Below, piece after piece: positions 1 to 12,603 of a DNA stretch of 64,000 nucleotides (position 1 is its first letter; every line of letters begins with the position of its first letter). The stretch is from NCBI GenBank assembly GCA_001600415.1, contig BCJX01000003.1:2294761-2358760 (forward strand), written 5' to 3'. Under the pieces are notes generated by a model. That model was given only the letters and a program-made list of their open reading frames with translations, did not search any database and was not told the origin of the DNA. Origin of the DNA: Pascua guehoae. Lineage: Eukaryota; Basidiomycota; Tremellomycetes; Trichosporonales; Trichosporonaceae. The translations under genes and the position numbers were made by a program.

Positions 1-2282
1 AATACGGGTCAGGAACGACGACTGGAACCAGCCTCGGTGTTGGTCCGAGCCCTCGAGGTATACGTCGGCAAGTGGCTCGCTGGCTGAACGCAGGTGAGCG
101 GCCTCGATGAGAGACCATGAAGTGCCACTGTCAAACCACACATCGAGAGTGTCAAATCCACGAGTGAACTCCTGGCCCTTGAGAGCAGGAGGCACAAAGT
201 CCTCCATCGGTCCCGACCACCAGTAGTCCACACCATTTTTGTCAAGGACAGAGATGATGTGTTCGAGAGACTCGACCGTGAGTAGTGGCTCTCCTGCCGC
301 GTTGAACAAGGCTGGAATGGGGACACCCCAGCTGCGTTGCCGCGAAATGCACCATTCCGAGCGGGAAAGCACAGTGGCAGACAGACGGTTGCGGCCTGCA
401 GTTAGGCATAAGCCATCACTAAAAAATCACTTACCTGATGAAGGAACAAAGTTGATGTCCTCCATCGCCTTGACAGCCGCCGGCTTAAGGGACTCAACAT
501 CTGCAAACCATTGCGGTGTAGCGCGGATGATGATGGGCTTTTTGGTCCGCCAGTCCACTGGGTAGCGATGCGCAATCTTTTCTTCCGCAAGAAGGACTCC
601 CTCTGCCTGTAGCAGCGCAACCATAGCCTTGGATCCAGCGCCAAGAACTGGCTTGCCTACGAGAGGGGCAGCACCCTCCAATCCTGACCATTGCAGCAAT
701 TCCTCAGTGAAAAGCCCGTCGTCATCGACGGGGCAACGCAGATCGGCAATGGAGATGCCCGAGGCTTGGAAAGCGTCGTAGTCTTCGTGACCATGGGCGG
801 GAGCAGAGTGCACAAGGCCCGTTCCGCTTTCAGCGGTGACGTAGGGTGCGGAGAAGACCACAGGGCGCTCGAGAGAGGATGAGGCGGGATGGAACAAATG
901 CGTGTATCGTGCACCGACAAGGTCCTTGCCTGGCAAGTGAGCTTGCAACAATCAACAATAACTCACCGGTCAGTCTATCGACAACCTCTAGATCACCAAA
1001 CTTCTGGCGCAGGTCCTCCAGTCGCTCCTCGCCAATGACGACGAGCTTGTCTCCGTTTCGTACCACGACGTAGCTGATCTCCTCGCCGACCGTGACACCC
1101 TGTTCGTGTTAGGAGCCATGTAGGTGAGTATCACCCACCATGTTTCCAGGCAAACTCCATGGTGTGGTGGTCCAAATGGCAAGATGGAGCTTGGCTTCCA
1201 GCCCGGACTCCTTTCCCTTGAGGTAAGCCTCCCTCATGCGTGGAGTCATGTCCTCTTCCTCAACCGGGAACGCAACATAAACTGAGGTAGACTTGAGGTC
1301 TGTGTACTCCAGTTCTGCCTCTGCTAGAGCAGTGCGCGAGGAGGGGGAGTAGTACGTCGGTCGGTGGCGATGGGTGATGAAACCTAGCATTAGACTAGTT
1401 GATGAAACAGGCTTACCCTTTGAGACCATCGTCTGGAACAGCTTCAGTTGGCGGATCTCAAAGCTGTGGTCTTAAATGTTAGTGCTCTCATGTCAGACAA
1501 CCACCCACCAAGTGTCCGGTATACACCGTCCTTGACATCCCAGTCGGCCATGACGCCGAGCTGTTTCATCTCCGACTTCTGCACGTCGATGGCCTCGAGC
1601 GCGAACTTGCGCGCCTCCTGGCGGACACTGACGGGGTCAAGTGCTGTATGCGATTTCTGAGAGTTAGGTTGGATTCAGAACATGTAACTGACTCCGAGAG
1701 CAGCGAGCGCCTTGTGTTCGATGGGGAGTCCGTGGCAGTCCCATCCTGGGATGTAGCTGGCAGTGTCAATAGTTGTCACCAATAGAGGAGGAGGTACGCA
1801 CTGCACCTTTCGTCCGCGGATAACATTGTAGCGAGTAATCATATCCTTCAGAATCTTGTTCAGTGCATGACCTGATAATGTCAGTTGCTTCTCGCCCGCC
1901 GCCCAACTGACCCATGTGCAGGTTGCCATTGGCATACGGCGGCCCGTCGTGGAGGACGAACACAGGTCCATCGTTGCTTTGATACTGGGCATGAGCTCAT
2001 GGCTGAGATCGGCAATAGGCTTACCTGCTCGCGGTATAGCTCGTGTGTGGTCCTGTCACGGAACTTGGCCTCTGCGACTGGCGGGTTCTTGACACGGAGC
2101 GGCAGACTCGTCTTGGGCAGCTTCAGAGTAGCAGAGTACTTCTTCCGCTTGTCCTTTTCGGCGTTGGCGTCGGTGCTCGCTGCACGGAAGCAGGAAGCTC
2201 CAGGACCGCGAATGAAGGTTGAGCGTATACCTAAAGAGACGCGCGGCGCATGGCCCAGCGAGAGGGAGAGGAGCCGGCTCAT
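1..2282 (-). CDS. ISM1: Isoleucyl-tRNA synthetase, mitochondrial (5' part; cut by left edge)
   Basis: Class I aminoacyl-tRNA synthetase charging tRNA-Ile, probably in mitochondria. Exon 1 (2025-2282, start ATG at 2282) encodes a basic, Ser/Arg-rich leader with few acidic residues, as expected for a matrix-targeting signal. Exon 2 (1912-1984) carries [14 protein letters not shown]; the class I HIGH signature (HMGH) is split by an intron and completed in exon 3 ([10 protein letters not shown], then [15 protein letters not shown]), the typical IleRS catalytic start. Further left comes the editing-domain region ([20 protein letters not shown] near 840-780, [11 protein letters not shown] near 570). 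The KMSKS loop and anticodon-binding part lie beyond base 1. The leader and the short N-terminus favour the organellar paralogue over the cytosolic one; the symbol follows yeast ISM1. It shares a 284-bp divergent promoter with the SNF2 gene at 2567. Confidence 0.9.
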
Positions 2283-2566
2283 TGCGCCTCGCTCGTTGTC
2301 GAAGTGCCGGTTTAGTTGTTGTCAATGTTAGTGACCTGGTAATCCGAAATGTCGGAGTCGCGAAACAAGGTCCCGGTGGAGGTTGGATGACCGTGGGATA
2401 CCAATACCACGTGTACTTAATCTGGCTGACTGGACTGTTGCCACCGCCACCGTCCCCTGAGACCTCCACTTTGGCGTGGTGCGCAATGACCTCCCAGCTC
2501 CCATCCATTGTCGTTTGTTTATCCACCCTTTCTCTGTTTCCTGCCATGTTCGCAAACTAGCTCAAG
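2283..2566. promoter_or_regulatory. Divergent intergenic region, IleRS / ERCC6L2-like
   Basis: This 284-bp gap separates two divergent start codons (2282 minus and 2567 plus), so it must hold both promoters. I see no clear TATA box or named operator. Confidence 0.4.
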
Positions 2567-5500
2567 ATGGACAAGAAGCGGTATTTAAAGTCGTCGTCAT
2601 CGCGACCAAGTGAGTCCGCTTGTTGCCATCCATAGCTCCCGCAGCTGACCCAGCAGAACGAGAGTCCAAACCCGTCAAGCCCTTCATTACATCGCGTGCC
2701 TCACCGCGTGAGTCACCCAAGCTGATGTCACCGCATCTCAACCTAACTTCCCAGCCCCTGCGGACGACTTTGAGCTCGGAGCCACTGAAGAAGCAAAGGA
2801 GTATGCACAATTGCAGAGCAACGAGCTCGAACGGCGTCGCGTGCGCGAGGAGAATGTTCAGAGGAAGAAGGACAATTTGCGTCCCCTCCGCCTTCCTCCA
2901 AAGTACAAGCCGAAACGCGAAACCAAATCCAAGAGGTATCGCGTCCGCGATGGACACAGTGACTCGGACCCGGATCCAGAGAGGGACGAAGAGGAAGATA
3001 TCGAGTATGATGGACGTAAGTAGACACGAAAGTGGTATGCTCAACGTCCACAGAGACCATCCTCGACTTCAACCCCCTTCCAGTTCTTGCTCGTGAGTAC
3101 ACAGAACCAGGCGATTCGCTGACATGGATCCAGGCGAGCCACTAGACTTCATTCCATCGGAAGTCATCGAGCGCGAGGCCAACCCCGAGTTCAATGTGAA
3201 GACTATCAGACGATATCTGGGCATCAATACTGAGGCCGAGTCCAAAGATCGGCATCGGAACGTTGCTGAGATGGCCCAGAAGGGCGAATGCGACGTTGAG
3301 CCTCATCCAGACACCAGCATGGATGTGGATGTCAAGCCGGACCTCAAACCGGACGTGAAGCCTGATATCAAACCGGACATTGAACTTGACGTTAAGCCCG
3401 ACATCAGTGCCGACATCAAATGCACCATCACCGCCGACGTCAAGCCCGACATTGACGCTGATATCAAGCCTTCTCCCGCCGAATTAGATGAGGAAGCTTA
3501 CGATGAATACGAAGAGGAGGTCTACGACGAAGAGGACGAAGTCGTGGTTGTACCTTGGCACAATGACGTACCAAATGCTGTTGCCGAGGATGACGTAGAA
3601 GAAGAGGGGGAGGAGGAGGAAGTCTACTCTGAGGACGAATTCTTTAGCTGTGAGTTCCGATGAAGGCACTTCATGAGCTGACGACAGCGTCTCTTCCCTC
3701 AGCAGGCACACAAACTCAGCCCACCAGCACACAGACACAATCTATCGGGGCGAGCAAACTCCTAACCTTGAGTGAACGGCCACCTTTCCCTTCCACGCCA
3801 GAGCAGCAACTTATTGGTCCGTATGTACTTGATGCGGAGGACCCCACCATGGTTGTTCCAGCAAGTATAAACCGTTTCCTCCGAGACTACCAACGAGCCG
3901 GCGCGAGCTTCATGTACGGCAAGTACAAGCAGGGCGTTGGCGGCATCCTCGGCGATGATATGGGGTAAGCTCCTCATCGTTGCTGTGGAAACTCACACCG
4001 CAGATTGGGAAAGACGGTTCAGGTGATCTCATTTGTGAGTTATGAACGTCGTGACAGTGGCTGACTGCAACAGCTCTCAGCTATCATGCGCAAAACGGGC
4101 ACTAGTGCCGACCTCGGGCGACGCAAGAAACTCATTCGGCACACGGGACAATGGCTGCCGCCCCAGCAGTGGGCAACGGCTCTCATTGTCTGCCCAACTT
4201 CCCTCATTCACAACGTACGTGTTGACACGTAGACGTGATGTTGTTAACCTGCTCTACAGTGGTCGCGAGAATTGGAAACAGTAAGCAATGCAGGCGTGGC
4301 GAATCACTGCTGACGCTACCAGTGGGGTTACTTTGAATTCGAAGTGTGGGACAGCGACTCTCACGAGGCTGTCAGCAAGTCGATGTCTGGCGGATACCTG
4401 GATCTCAGTAAGCACACTGGATCGTTTCCCATTGACCTTCTCAGTCCTTGTCTCCAACGATATGTTGATCAAATGGGCGGACGACCTGAAGAGGCTACCA
4501 TTTTCGTGGGTGAGAAGGCGGAGATAATCTGACCCACCAGTGCCATCATTGTGGACGAAGCTCACCGGATGAAACGGCCGAAAGGGCATCTCGCACGCGC
4601 CGCCAAGAAACTGAACTGTCGTGCATGCTTTGCTCTTACTGGGACTCTTATCCAGAACAGGATGGATGAGATGTGGAGCATCCTAGACTTTGTGAGTGAA
4701 TGTCAAACGTCCAAGCTGACACCTCAAGGTCCGTCGTGGCTGGGCAGGGACATTCAAGCAGTGGAGGGAATATGTCGTTAAGCCTATTAGCCGTGGTCAT
4801 CGCCACGATGGCACTATCAAGGAGGTGACTGTGGCGATTGTGAGTCAGATGATTCTCCCGTTCCCCGAGGTTGAGTACATCTGACCGTTCAGATGCGTCT
4901 CGGTGAAGTGCACCAGCGCATTTTGCCGCACTTTTATCTCCGCCGTGATAAACGCCTGATTGCCGCCGAGGTATGCCAACGCCCTCTGTTTGACATTCAG
5001 CTGACAACGTCCAGCTCCCAACAAAGCGCGATCTCGTCGTTTTGTGTCCTCTCGGCGGCCGCCAGGCTGCTGTTTACCAGAAAGTGATCGATTCAGACGG
5101 TGAGCATCAGCACTCTCGTTCCAAGTACGCGTTCTGACTGTCCAGATGTCGCTTTCATTCTCCGTGGCCGTGAAGCCTGTGATTGTGAATCCGGAAGACC
5201 GTGAGTGCGCGCCAAAGAGCCAAACTGACGGTCCAGAAGGCGTAAATGTTGCTATCAGCAGAACTCTGTCGGCGACGATTATCAGACCGCCATCCTCAAA
5301 ATGTGAGTGTTGACAGTATTTTAGCCCCGCTGACAACAGGTTTGACGCCTTGGGCCGGGTTGCCAACGTGGGTGGCGTGCTGTTGACATTGTTTACTGTA
5401 CATGCTAATTGAAAGCACCTCGCCCTGCTGTATCAACGTGAGTTCTGGTGCCCTATTGACGCTGACCACCCCAGACAGAGACGACCCGGAACGAGTGGTA

Positions 5501-7224
5501 CGTCTCAAGTCTTGTCCTCGCTAAACTGCCAGCGCCAAGTCAACAAACGAGTCTTTCAGTTCTGCGTAAGTTGCGTCCAGCAGTCCTCTGCTCACACTCA
5601 GATTGGTGAAACGTTTGATCCTAGCAAGCACAACAGCATTGAGGCTGCACTGTGGGTTATCGCGTTGCCAGCCAGATCTGACGTCTTTCAGTGATCCTGA
5701 CAACTGCGGCAAATGGACTGTATGTGTAAACTGGTGCGAAATAGCGACTGATCGTCGCAGCTACTTCAAAACCTCCTCAAAGAATGGCTGTCAAAGCCAG
5801 AGGAGGGAAATAAGAGTGGGTTGCACATCGGTACGACTAACCTGACGCTAGTCCTCATTTTCTCCAACTCTGTTCGACTGCTCAAGATGATATCGGAGTT
5901 TATCCAGATGTCTGAAGAACGTGCGTGGTTGTTCGGTGCCTTTCTGACACCAGTTGCTGGGTTTGACTGCGACATCTTTGCAGGCGAGGTTTCCAAGGAC
6001 GAGCGGATGAACATGGTGGACCGCTTTCAAGACCCGAACAGCAAGAACCCTGTTATGCTCGTCAGCACGCTTGCGGGTGGTGTTGGCTTGAACCTTACAG
6101 CTGTTCGTCCCTTCTGAATGGGTTCTGCTGACCCCTAGGCGAACAAGGTTGTCATTTTTGACCCATCATGGAGTGAGCTGTCTTCAGGAAGGTGCTGCAA
6201 ATGAAGCTTACGCTAGACCCTGCCAACGACTTGCAGGCCATGGACCGAGCGTTTCGTATTGGCCAGAAACGTCCTGTGTAAGTGTGACCATGCAGGCATC
6301 GCTGACTAGCAGTGACGTGTACCGCCTCGTGGGCCAAGGCACCGTTGAGGAGCTCATGTACGAGCGGCAAAGTAGGTCTGCCGGTTGAAGTGGGTGACTG
6401 ACCCCCAAGTCTACAAGCAGCAACGGGCACGGCAGCTCAATGACGGAACCTTTGAACGCCGCACCCACCGCGGGTTTGAGGGTGCCACAGATCATAAAGA
6501 CAAGGGCGAGCTATTTGGCGTCCACAACATCTTCCGCTTTGACCCGCGGGGCTTTGTCAAAGGCAACGTGAGTGGCTACGCAGGACGGGTGCTGATTCCA
6601 GCTGGAACGCGTCCAGCTCGCCGAGGATCGAGTGCGGACCGACCTTGTGGAGGCAGAGTACGAGTCGGGTTCCGACGACGGTTCCGACGAGGACGGGAAG
6701 ATGGTTCGAGCTCAACGGCGTGTGCGAGCCCTGCGCAAGGCAAGCCGTGCTGGAGGGGAAGAGGGGCGGCTGGTCGATGAGATCATGTCGGACGGTGGTG
6801 CTGTGCAAAGGCGGACCGACGACAATATCCTGGAGAAGCTCGGTATTTCCTGTGAGTTGACCATTGCTGGAGTGAAAGTCCTAACTCTCAGCTCTGGATC
6901 ATGACAAGGCCTTCCGTGACTCCCCAGAGGAACGCAAGATTTACGAGATCGGCCTCAAGGTACGGCCATCGACAGAGCAGCCTGTACTGACGCCAGATCC
7001 TTGCGCAGCGGCCAGACCTGGAGTCGATGCCAGCCAACGAGGTTGGACGAGTTCGTTTGCGGGACAGTGATCGTGACAGCGGCCCAGATCGCTCGCGGAA
7101 GCGAGTGCGGATGGACGTGAAAGACGAGGTTGCCGACCAGCCATGGGCCGGCCGCTTTGCGCAGGGCAAGAAGCGCAACGAGGGCAAGAATCTCGTGGCG
7201 CTGGAGGATGACGAGGAGGAGTGA
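2567..7224 (+). CDS. SNF2-family DNA translocase, ERCC6L2-like
   Basis: Nuclear SNF2/Swi2 ATPase of the ERCC6L2 (Rad26-like) group, linked in other organisms to DNA repair. The start ATG at 2567 opens a 43-nt exon ending at a GTGAGT donor at 2610; about 20 further exons follow, most introns being 40-60 nt. Visible motifs in order: Q-motif region RFLRDYQRAG (about 3869), Walker A split by an intron (GDDMG / LGKTVQVIS, 3950-4030), LIVCPTSLIHNW (about 4180), DEAH box DEAHRMKRP (about 4553), LTGTLIQN (about 4637), a Cys cluster ACDCESG...CCYQQNS (about 5180-5260) that closely resembles human ERCC6L2, STLAGGVGLNL (about 6063) and motif VI DRAFRIGQKRPV (about 6244). An acidic insert with KPD repeats lies N-terminal to the ATPase core (3320-3470). 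The C-terminus is charged and ends LEDDEEE. The family assignment rests on the core plus the Cys cluster; the function in this organism is inferred. Confidence 0.88.
3316..3476 (+). repeat. Degenerate 12-bp repeats encoding D(V/I)KPD units
   Basis: Inside the ERCC6L2-like gene, about a dozen short units read Asp-Val/Ile-Lys-Pro-Asp or close variants (DVKPDLKPDVKPDIKPDI and so on). They form a charged, probably disordered segment between the N-terminal region and the ATPase core. Confidence 0.8.
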
Positions 7225-7380
7225 AGCTGGTGAGCGGTGGGGCTCGCTAGGACAATGGGGTGACAATGTTGCGTGTTCAGTCTTCAATGGGACTACCCCA
7301 ACAGCGGCGTGGTAATTGTGCACAACCCAGAAACCCTGTATCATATCCCGCATCATGTATACCAAAGTCTAAGTCTCTAT

Positions 7381-7920
7381 CTACTTCCTCTTCTTGAACA
7401 GGCGGGTGTCGAGGTCCTCACCCTCGATATGGCGCCTCACGTACTCTGATCGCATGACGCCCTGGGGGTCGACGCGCGCGACGACATCCCGCCAAACCGA
7501 AAACTTGGGATAGAGCGCCTCGATGCCCTTTGGACTCAGATTGTGCTCTTTGGCCCAGTGCGGCCGTCCGCCGTGCGCGGCGCAAATGTCGGCAAACCGC
7601 CCCTGGAAGCGGCGGTAGGGCACTGGCAAGCCATAGGGGCGGTACGTCACAATACCAATGTAGACGGTCTCGCGGCCGTACGAGGGCGAGAGCGGGATCG
7701 AGTCGGGGGCCGTCCACCGGATCTCGACGGGGAAGTGGACGCGGTGGCCGTTGGGGTCGGCCGCCTCGGAGGCGTACCAGTCGCGCAGCTCGCGCAGGCA
7801 GTCGGCGGCGGCCGAGGCGTCCAGTGCCCATTCGGAGGTGTACTGCGGGAACTGGGGTTAGCGGGGGTACGGGTGCGGAAACGACGTGGGGCGCCTGGGA
7901 AAGAAGGGGGGGGGGGGGGT

Positions 7921-7959
<39 letters not shown>

Positions 7960-9805
7960 GAGAGGGGAGAAGGGGTTGTGGGGCAGAGAGAAGGGCGGGC
8001 ATTGAGCGCAAACAGAGTGCAAGGTCGATAGCGTGCACGATGAGGTAGACGACACGGACAGGACGCTGTGTTCTCTCGTGGTAGCTGTGCAGCTTTTTCC
8101 TCTTGGATTAAGGAATGATAACAGCCCTTCCAAGCTTTGTTGCAGCTGTCTAGTCTCATCCGTCGCACGACCACGCTGCTGCTCCTTGCAGCACATCTCG
8201 GGCTCGCGTTCCACTCACCAGACAATCAAAGTTGAAGACCTTGTACGAGTGGTCGACGACCACACTCCTGCCCTTTGCAAGCCACCACGCCCAGCGGCCG
8301 ACATAGGGTGTGAATGAGCGTACGTAGCGCGAGACAAAGAGGAAAAACTGCGTGACGTGGTATCCGAGAACGTGTCCGACAAGGTCGCTCTTTGGCTTGG
8401 CGGGGAGGTATGTGCGGTTGGCGCGGGCGACGACCATGCCCTGTCCGTCCGGATACCACCACGCGCGGACGTGCTGTGCCGACCCTTTAATCTCGTCGAG
8501 GTGTTCGAGGACGTGGTCGACGGGATAGGACACTTTCTCCTCTTCGAGGCGGTACGCTGGCTCGACGGCGATTTCGACTGCGAGAATCAGGCCCGTCGCG
8601 CCCAGCCCGCACTGCGAGGCGGCCAGCAGGTCGGGGTCCGTCTCGGCGTCCACACGGACCACGGGCGCGCCCGCGGTCGGCAGCGCAATGAGGAGCGAGG
8701 CAACGTCGGCGCTGATGACGGGGTACGTCACGCCCGACCCGTGGGTGGCCGTCGAGATGAGCCCGCCAATCGTCTGGTCGCTGATTGAGCCAATGTTGCG
8801 CAGCGCCAGGGGTGGGTCGGCCGCCGCGAGCGCGGCGTGCACGGCGTGCAGCGTCGTGCCCGCCAGGAACGTTGCCGTCTGCTTTGTGTGCGAGATCTGT
8901 CGTCAGCGGGGCATGGTCGGTGGGGTGTAAACTGTAACATGACGTGCGGGGGGGGGCGGGGCGGGAGGGGGTTGGAAGGGATAGAGGGGTGAGATCATGC
9001 CGACCTGCCGAGTCGCCGAGCATGCCGACGAGGATGCAAATGACGCGCGGGCGCAGAGACATGACAGACTCCGGTTCGGCGTGTGTCGCGACGAGCACCA
9101 GTAATTGTCAAAGCGCACGCCCGAGAGACACCCGAACAGACACATGGTGACTCGATACTGGTGCACGGGCCACGCGCACGCAATGGTGAGCACCACTGGG
9201 CGAGCACGGTGGTGCGACAGTCCGTGCTGGGAGTCGTTCACCCCAGGATCCCTCGCTCGGACTGTGGTGACCGCTCTGGACTGTTTATCGGTGCAGTCGC
9301 GACCATTCGGACGCGACCTCACACACCGCTCGGAGGTAACCCGCACCCAACCACCAACCCCCCCACACCTCCCCGCACCCCCCCCCCCCCAACCCGGACC
9401 CATTCTCCCCGCCATCCGCTCCCCACGACTCACCTCCAGCACGCCCTCGACGCCCTGCATCCGCACGAGCCATCCCTTTGTACACGCCAGATCGCTCGGC
9501 GAGTGCCCCACCCCGACAGGGTGGACGGTTGCGCGCTCGCGCCGCGCGAGCTCGAGAATCTGGCGGCACTCGAGCGGCGTCCGGGGCGCAAACACGCGCT
9601 CGGGGCGGCACTCGAACGTGCGTGCCCAGTTTGTGAAAAAGGCAAGCGGCGAGCGGGTGGGGACGGAAATGGGCTCGAGGGCCGCGGCGAGCGCGGGCGT
9701 CGAGTCGGGGAGCGGCGTGGCGAGGTCGGGCAGGTCGTAGGGAGAGGGCGCCGGGGTCGAGGCTGAGGCCGAGGTCGAGGCCGCGGCTGGTGGTGGGAGT
9801 GTCAT
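7381..9805 (-). CDS. ALO1: D-arabinono-1,4-lactone oxidase
   Basis: FAD-dependent aldonolactone oxidase making D-erythroascorbate, usually at the mitochondrial outer membrane. Exons: 9434-9805 (start ATG 9805), 8219-8896, 7381-7851. Exon 1 encodes an Ala/Ser/Pro-rich N-terminus and the PCMH-type FAD domain: TNWARTFECRPERVFAPRT, then HPVGVGHSPSDLACT, where the His of GHSPSD is the expected covalent flavin site. Exon 2 carries LRNIGSISDQTIGGLIST and THGSG. Exon 3 holds the C-terminal ALO signature with RPHWAKEHNLS; the HWAK Lys and the Cys/Glu region are typical. Both introns are phase 0 and unusually long (537 and 367 nt); the second contains a very long poly-G tract. The protein ends FKKRK and looks complete. 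Confidence 0.93.
7909..7957 (+). repeat. Poly-G homopolymer tract (about 49 nt, one T interruption)
   Basis: Near-pure run of G on the plus strand (C on the ALO1 sense strand), broken by one T near 7920. It lies inside the last ALO1 intron, so it does not disturb the coding frame. Its exact length is unlikely to be reliable. Confidence 0.9.
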
Positions 9806-10861
9806 GGTAGATAACGGGGGGGTCCCGAGGCCGTGCGGCCTAGACTATGCTGAAATAGCGACGGGAGCGGGCGGACGGAGCGTAGACGCGAGAGGCAGAC
9901 TGGACGCCGAAGACAAAGACAAAGACAATGACAAAGACAATGACAAAGGAGACGTGGTGGATGATACGTCTCGGTATGTGTCAACTTTTCCGACTTTTGT
10001 TTTCGCCGCGTCGGAGAGGGTCGACCGGGGACGGGGGCGTGGGACCTGATCCAGAATGAAATCGAGCCTGCCAGGTGCCAGCCAGGTCGGGCAATCCAGT
10101 CCGCTGGGCCCACAGACTGGGCGTGGGTCGATGGCGCCCATGACGTGCTGCTTAGTTATCATCCACCACCCGTCAGACCAGCACGCCAGCACTCTGCACA
10201 GTTCCTGCCTCCGATCCCGGCGGTATCTTTACCGCGTCACTGCCCAAACGTCCAGGTGCATGCAAACAGCCCCAACCCAGCAATGGCAGAAGCAGGCAGC
10301 CACACGGGCCCGTGCACCAGTCCCTCCTGGGCCTTTTCCTGCCTAGCCTAGCCCGTCTCGTCAGTCTGTCGCGCATGCCCGCTCGCGTCGCAGCTGCGCA
10401 ATTACGCCTTGCAGCCTTATCCTTGCGCGACCAAGAGGGGGTCCAAAATCCTGCCGCGGCACGATTCTGGCAAGCCAATCACTCTCCGAGGACGGAAATC
10501 GGCCGGCGGACATGGCCGCAGGCCGCAGGCCACTGGCCGTACCGCGTACCGGACCGGTCGCCGCCACTGGCACGTCCTAGCAGCGAGGGGACTTGGCTGC
10601 ACTGCAATATGTAATGCACTTTCTGCTAATCTGGCAATCTCGAGCTGCGTACTGTTGAATCTGCGTCCACAGCGTGTTGGATCGGGACCTGTCCACAAGT
10701 GCACAGGATGCCACGACAGACAATCTCCAGAGTTGACAGACAATCTACAGACTTACAATCTGCAGAGTTAACAATCTACAGACTTGCCAATCTACAGACT
10801 CAACAATCTACAGACTTAACCACCGACTTGACAGACAATCTCCAGAATTACAGTAATATTA
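9806..10861. other. Gene-free stretch upstream of ALO1
   Basis: No ORF here has convincing codon bias or family similarity. It holds the presumed ALO1 promoter, a short GACAAAGACAAT-type 12-bp repeat (9912-9950) and the degenerate repeats at 10727-10857. Confidence 0.5.
10727..10857 (+). repeat. Degenerate tandem repeat, ACAATCTACAGACTT-like unit
   Basis: Seven or so imperfect copies of a unit of about 18-20 nt built on CAATCTACAGACTT, varying in spacing (for example near 10774, 10791 and 10807). The tract is AT-richer than its surroundings. It lies just past the stop codon of the uncharacterised minus-strand gene. Confidence 0.75.
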
Positions 10862-11917
10862 TTATTCAAGGCATAATCCGTCTGGGCACCCCAAGCCAGT
10901 ATCTACCATGACAGTCCGTCGGCGGGCTCTGGCTGGGCTTTCCTCGCATGAAGGTTGTGGCCCGACTCTGCGTCGCGTAAAGAGCGACCAAGCCTCGTCG
11001 CCTGCACGAGCGCCTTCTGTGCGAGTCATAAACGAAAGCGGGCCCGTCGCAGCGGCGAGGCGTGCGAGCTTTGTCGAGGGTGACGCGCTGGTCTGGGAGG
11101 GCATCGAAGGGGTCGACGCCGACAATGGTAGGGACGTGGATGCGAGGACCAACGAGAGGTTGGCGAGGATATCGGGATCCGGACACGGTTCCAACGTGCG
11201 GGGGCGGGGCACGTCGACTCGCGGGGTGGAGATGAGCGTGGGCGCGAGGGAGACGCTCTGCGACGGGTCTGACCTCGAGCAGCGCACGCGCCCGCTTGAT
11301 GTGGTACGTGGTAGGATACCCAGCTCGTCGGCTGGGAAACTCAATCCCCCAAAAGCCAAGTGGTCCGTTTGGTACGTCCCGTGCTCGCCGACCACACGCC
11401 GCACCCACCGCACACCGCCTCCCAGCGCCCCGCCCTCGATTCTCACCCGCTCGTCGATATCCCCCGTCCAGGGCCGCCCCGCCGCGCGTACCACCGCACG
11501 TGCGCAGCTGCACCACATCCAACGCAGTGCAAGTCCCCGCATGTCGAGCACGTCCCGCACGAGACGCGCGTCGGGCACAGTCCGCCCCCTCGAGCGTTTG
11601 CCAGGCAGGAGTCGCTGAGCAGCGCAAACACCCGCATGCGAACTGTAGACCGCCTGCGGTACCTGGTCAGGAGCTTCAACAGCCCCCGCACCGCACCACA
11701 ACGCGCACATACATGAGGTACATGGTCACCGCGTGCAGGACGGCTGCGAGCCGGTCGTGCGTCCCCGCCACGCGCGACGAGTCGCTATCAACGGCGGCGC
11801 ACTCGTCTTGCTCGAGGTGGGGGTAGACGGTCGAGCCACGCCCTTGACGCCAATGAACGCGGTGGCGGGTCTTGGTGCCTGTCGGCGGCGCTGGGCGGTT
11901 GGCTTGGGTGCAGACAT
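10862..11917 (-). CDS. Uncharacterised protein (tentative, at least two exons)
   Basis: I do not recognise this gene. The support is a 282-codon open frame on the minus strand (10862-11710) with strong C/G third-position bias over much of its length, and an upstream open frame with similar bias reading SRVAGTHDRLAAVLHAVTMY (about 11798-11717). An intron with donor near 11713 (GTATGTGC) and an acceptor near 11672 could join them. A Met-started Ala/Pro/Arg-rich reading begins at 11917, but it is in a different frame from the SRVAGTHD segment, so the 5' structure is unresolved. The middle is rich in Arg and Trp, the C-terminal third in Ser/Pro. No motif, signal peptide or membrane span is evident. 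Confidence 0.35.
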
Positions 11918-12603
11918 GCGGCCTGGCAGCATGCGTGCTGCTGAATGCTTGGTGAGATGGGGCGTTAACAGGTACAGGGGCGGTGGAGGCGTGAGTGCGG
12001 GTTGCGGGTCAGTATATGAGTGACAAGTGAGCAATCGTCGCTGAAGAACGCATGTATCACCGTGGACGGGTATGGTGGCAAGCTGGAATCAAGAATGCCA
12101 ATGACAAGAGGCTGGGCTGGGCTGTGCCACTCCTGTACTTTGGCTAGCGGGGTCGTGTGGGGTCAGTGGGGTCGGTGCAGAGACAACCAACATTGGCCAG
12201 TTGGGTCAATCACCCAGTTATACATTTAGCATCCTTGGCATGCATGGGCAGTCCGTTCCAGCAAGACCTCTCTGTTACAGAGCACGATGCTCAAGACCTC
12301 TCTGTTCCAGAGCACGATCCTTAAGAGCACGATGCTCCAGAGTACAGTACGATGCTCCAGAGCACGATCAGCCTTCAACCTTGGTCGTGCCTTGTCCTGC
12401 CTGTCTGCCAACAAGCCGTCGGACCAGACAGACCTGGATATCTGCATACATGATAATCTCATGACAAGGACACAGTTCCACCCCGAAGCATGATATGAAA
12501 GGCCGCTCGAGATACTAGTGTGTTACACTCCATACCTTCTCCAAGCTCTATCGCGTAGGAAGAAACGCCGCCCTGCTGTCAGCACTACCACTGAGACGGC
12601 GAC
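11918..12603. other. Intergenic, with CAGAGCACGATGCTC repeats
   Basis: No gene is seen. From about 12278 to 12370 there are five imperfect copies of a CCAGAGCACGATGCTC-like unit, partly overlapping with inverted symmetry (GAGCA...TGCTC), so the region could form hairpins. Confidence 0.55.

Noticed and set aside
7530..8038. Long Gly/Pro-rich frames on both strands around the poly-G tract
   Set aside because: They are artefacts of the homopolymer and overlap ALO1 coding sequence and its intron.
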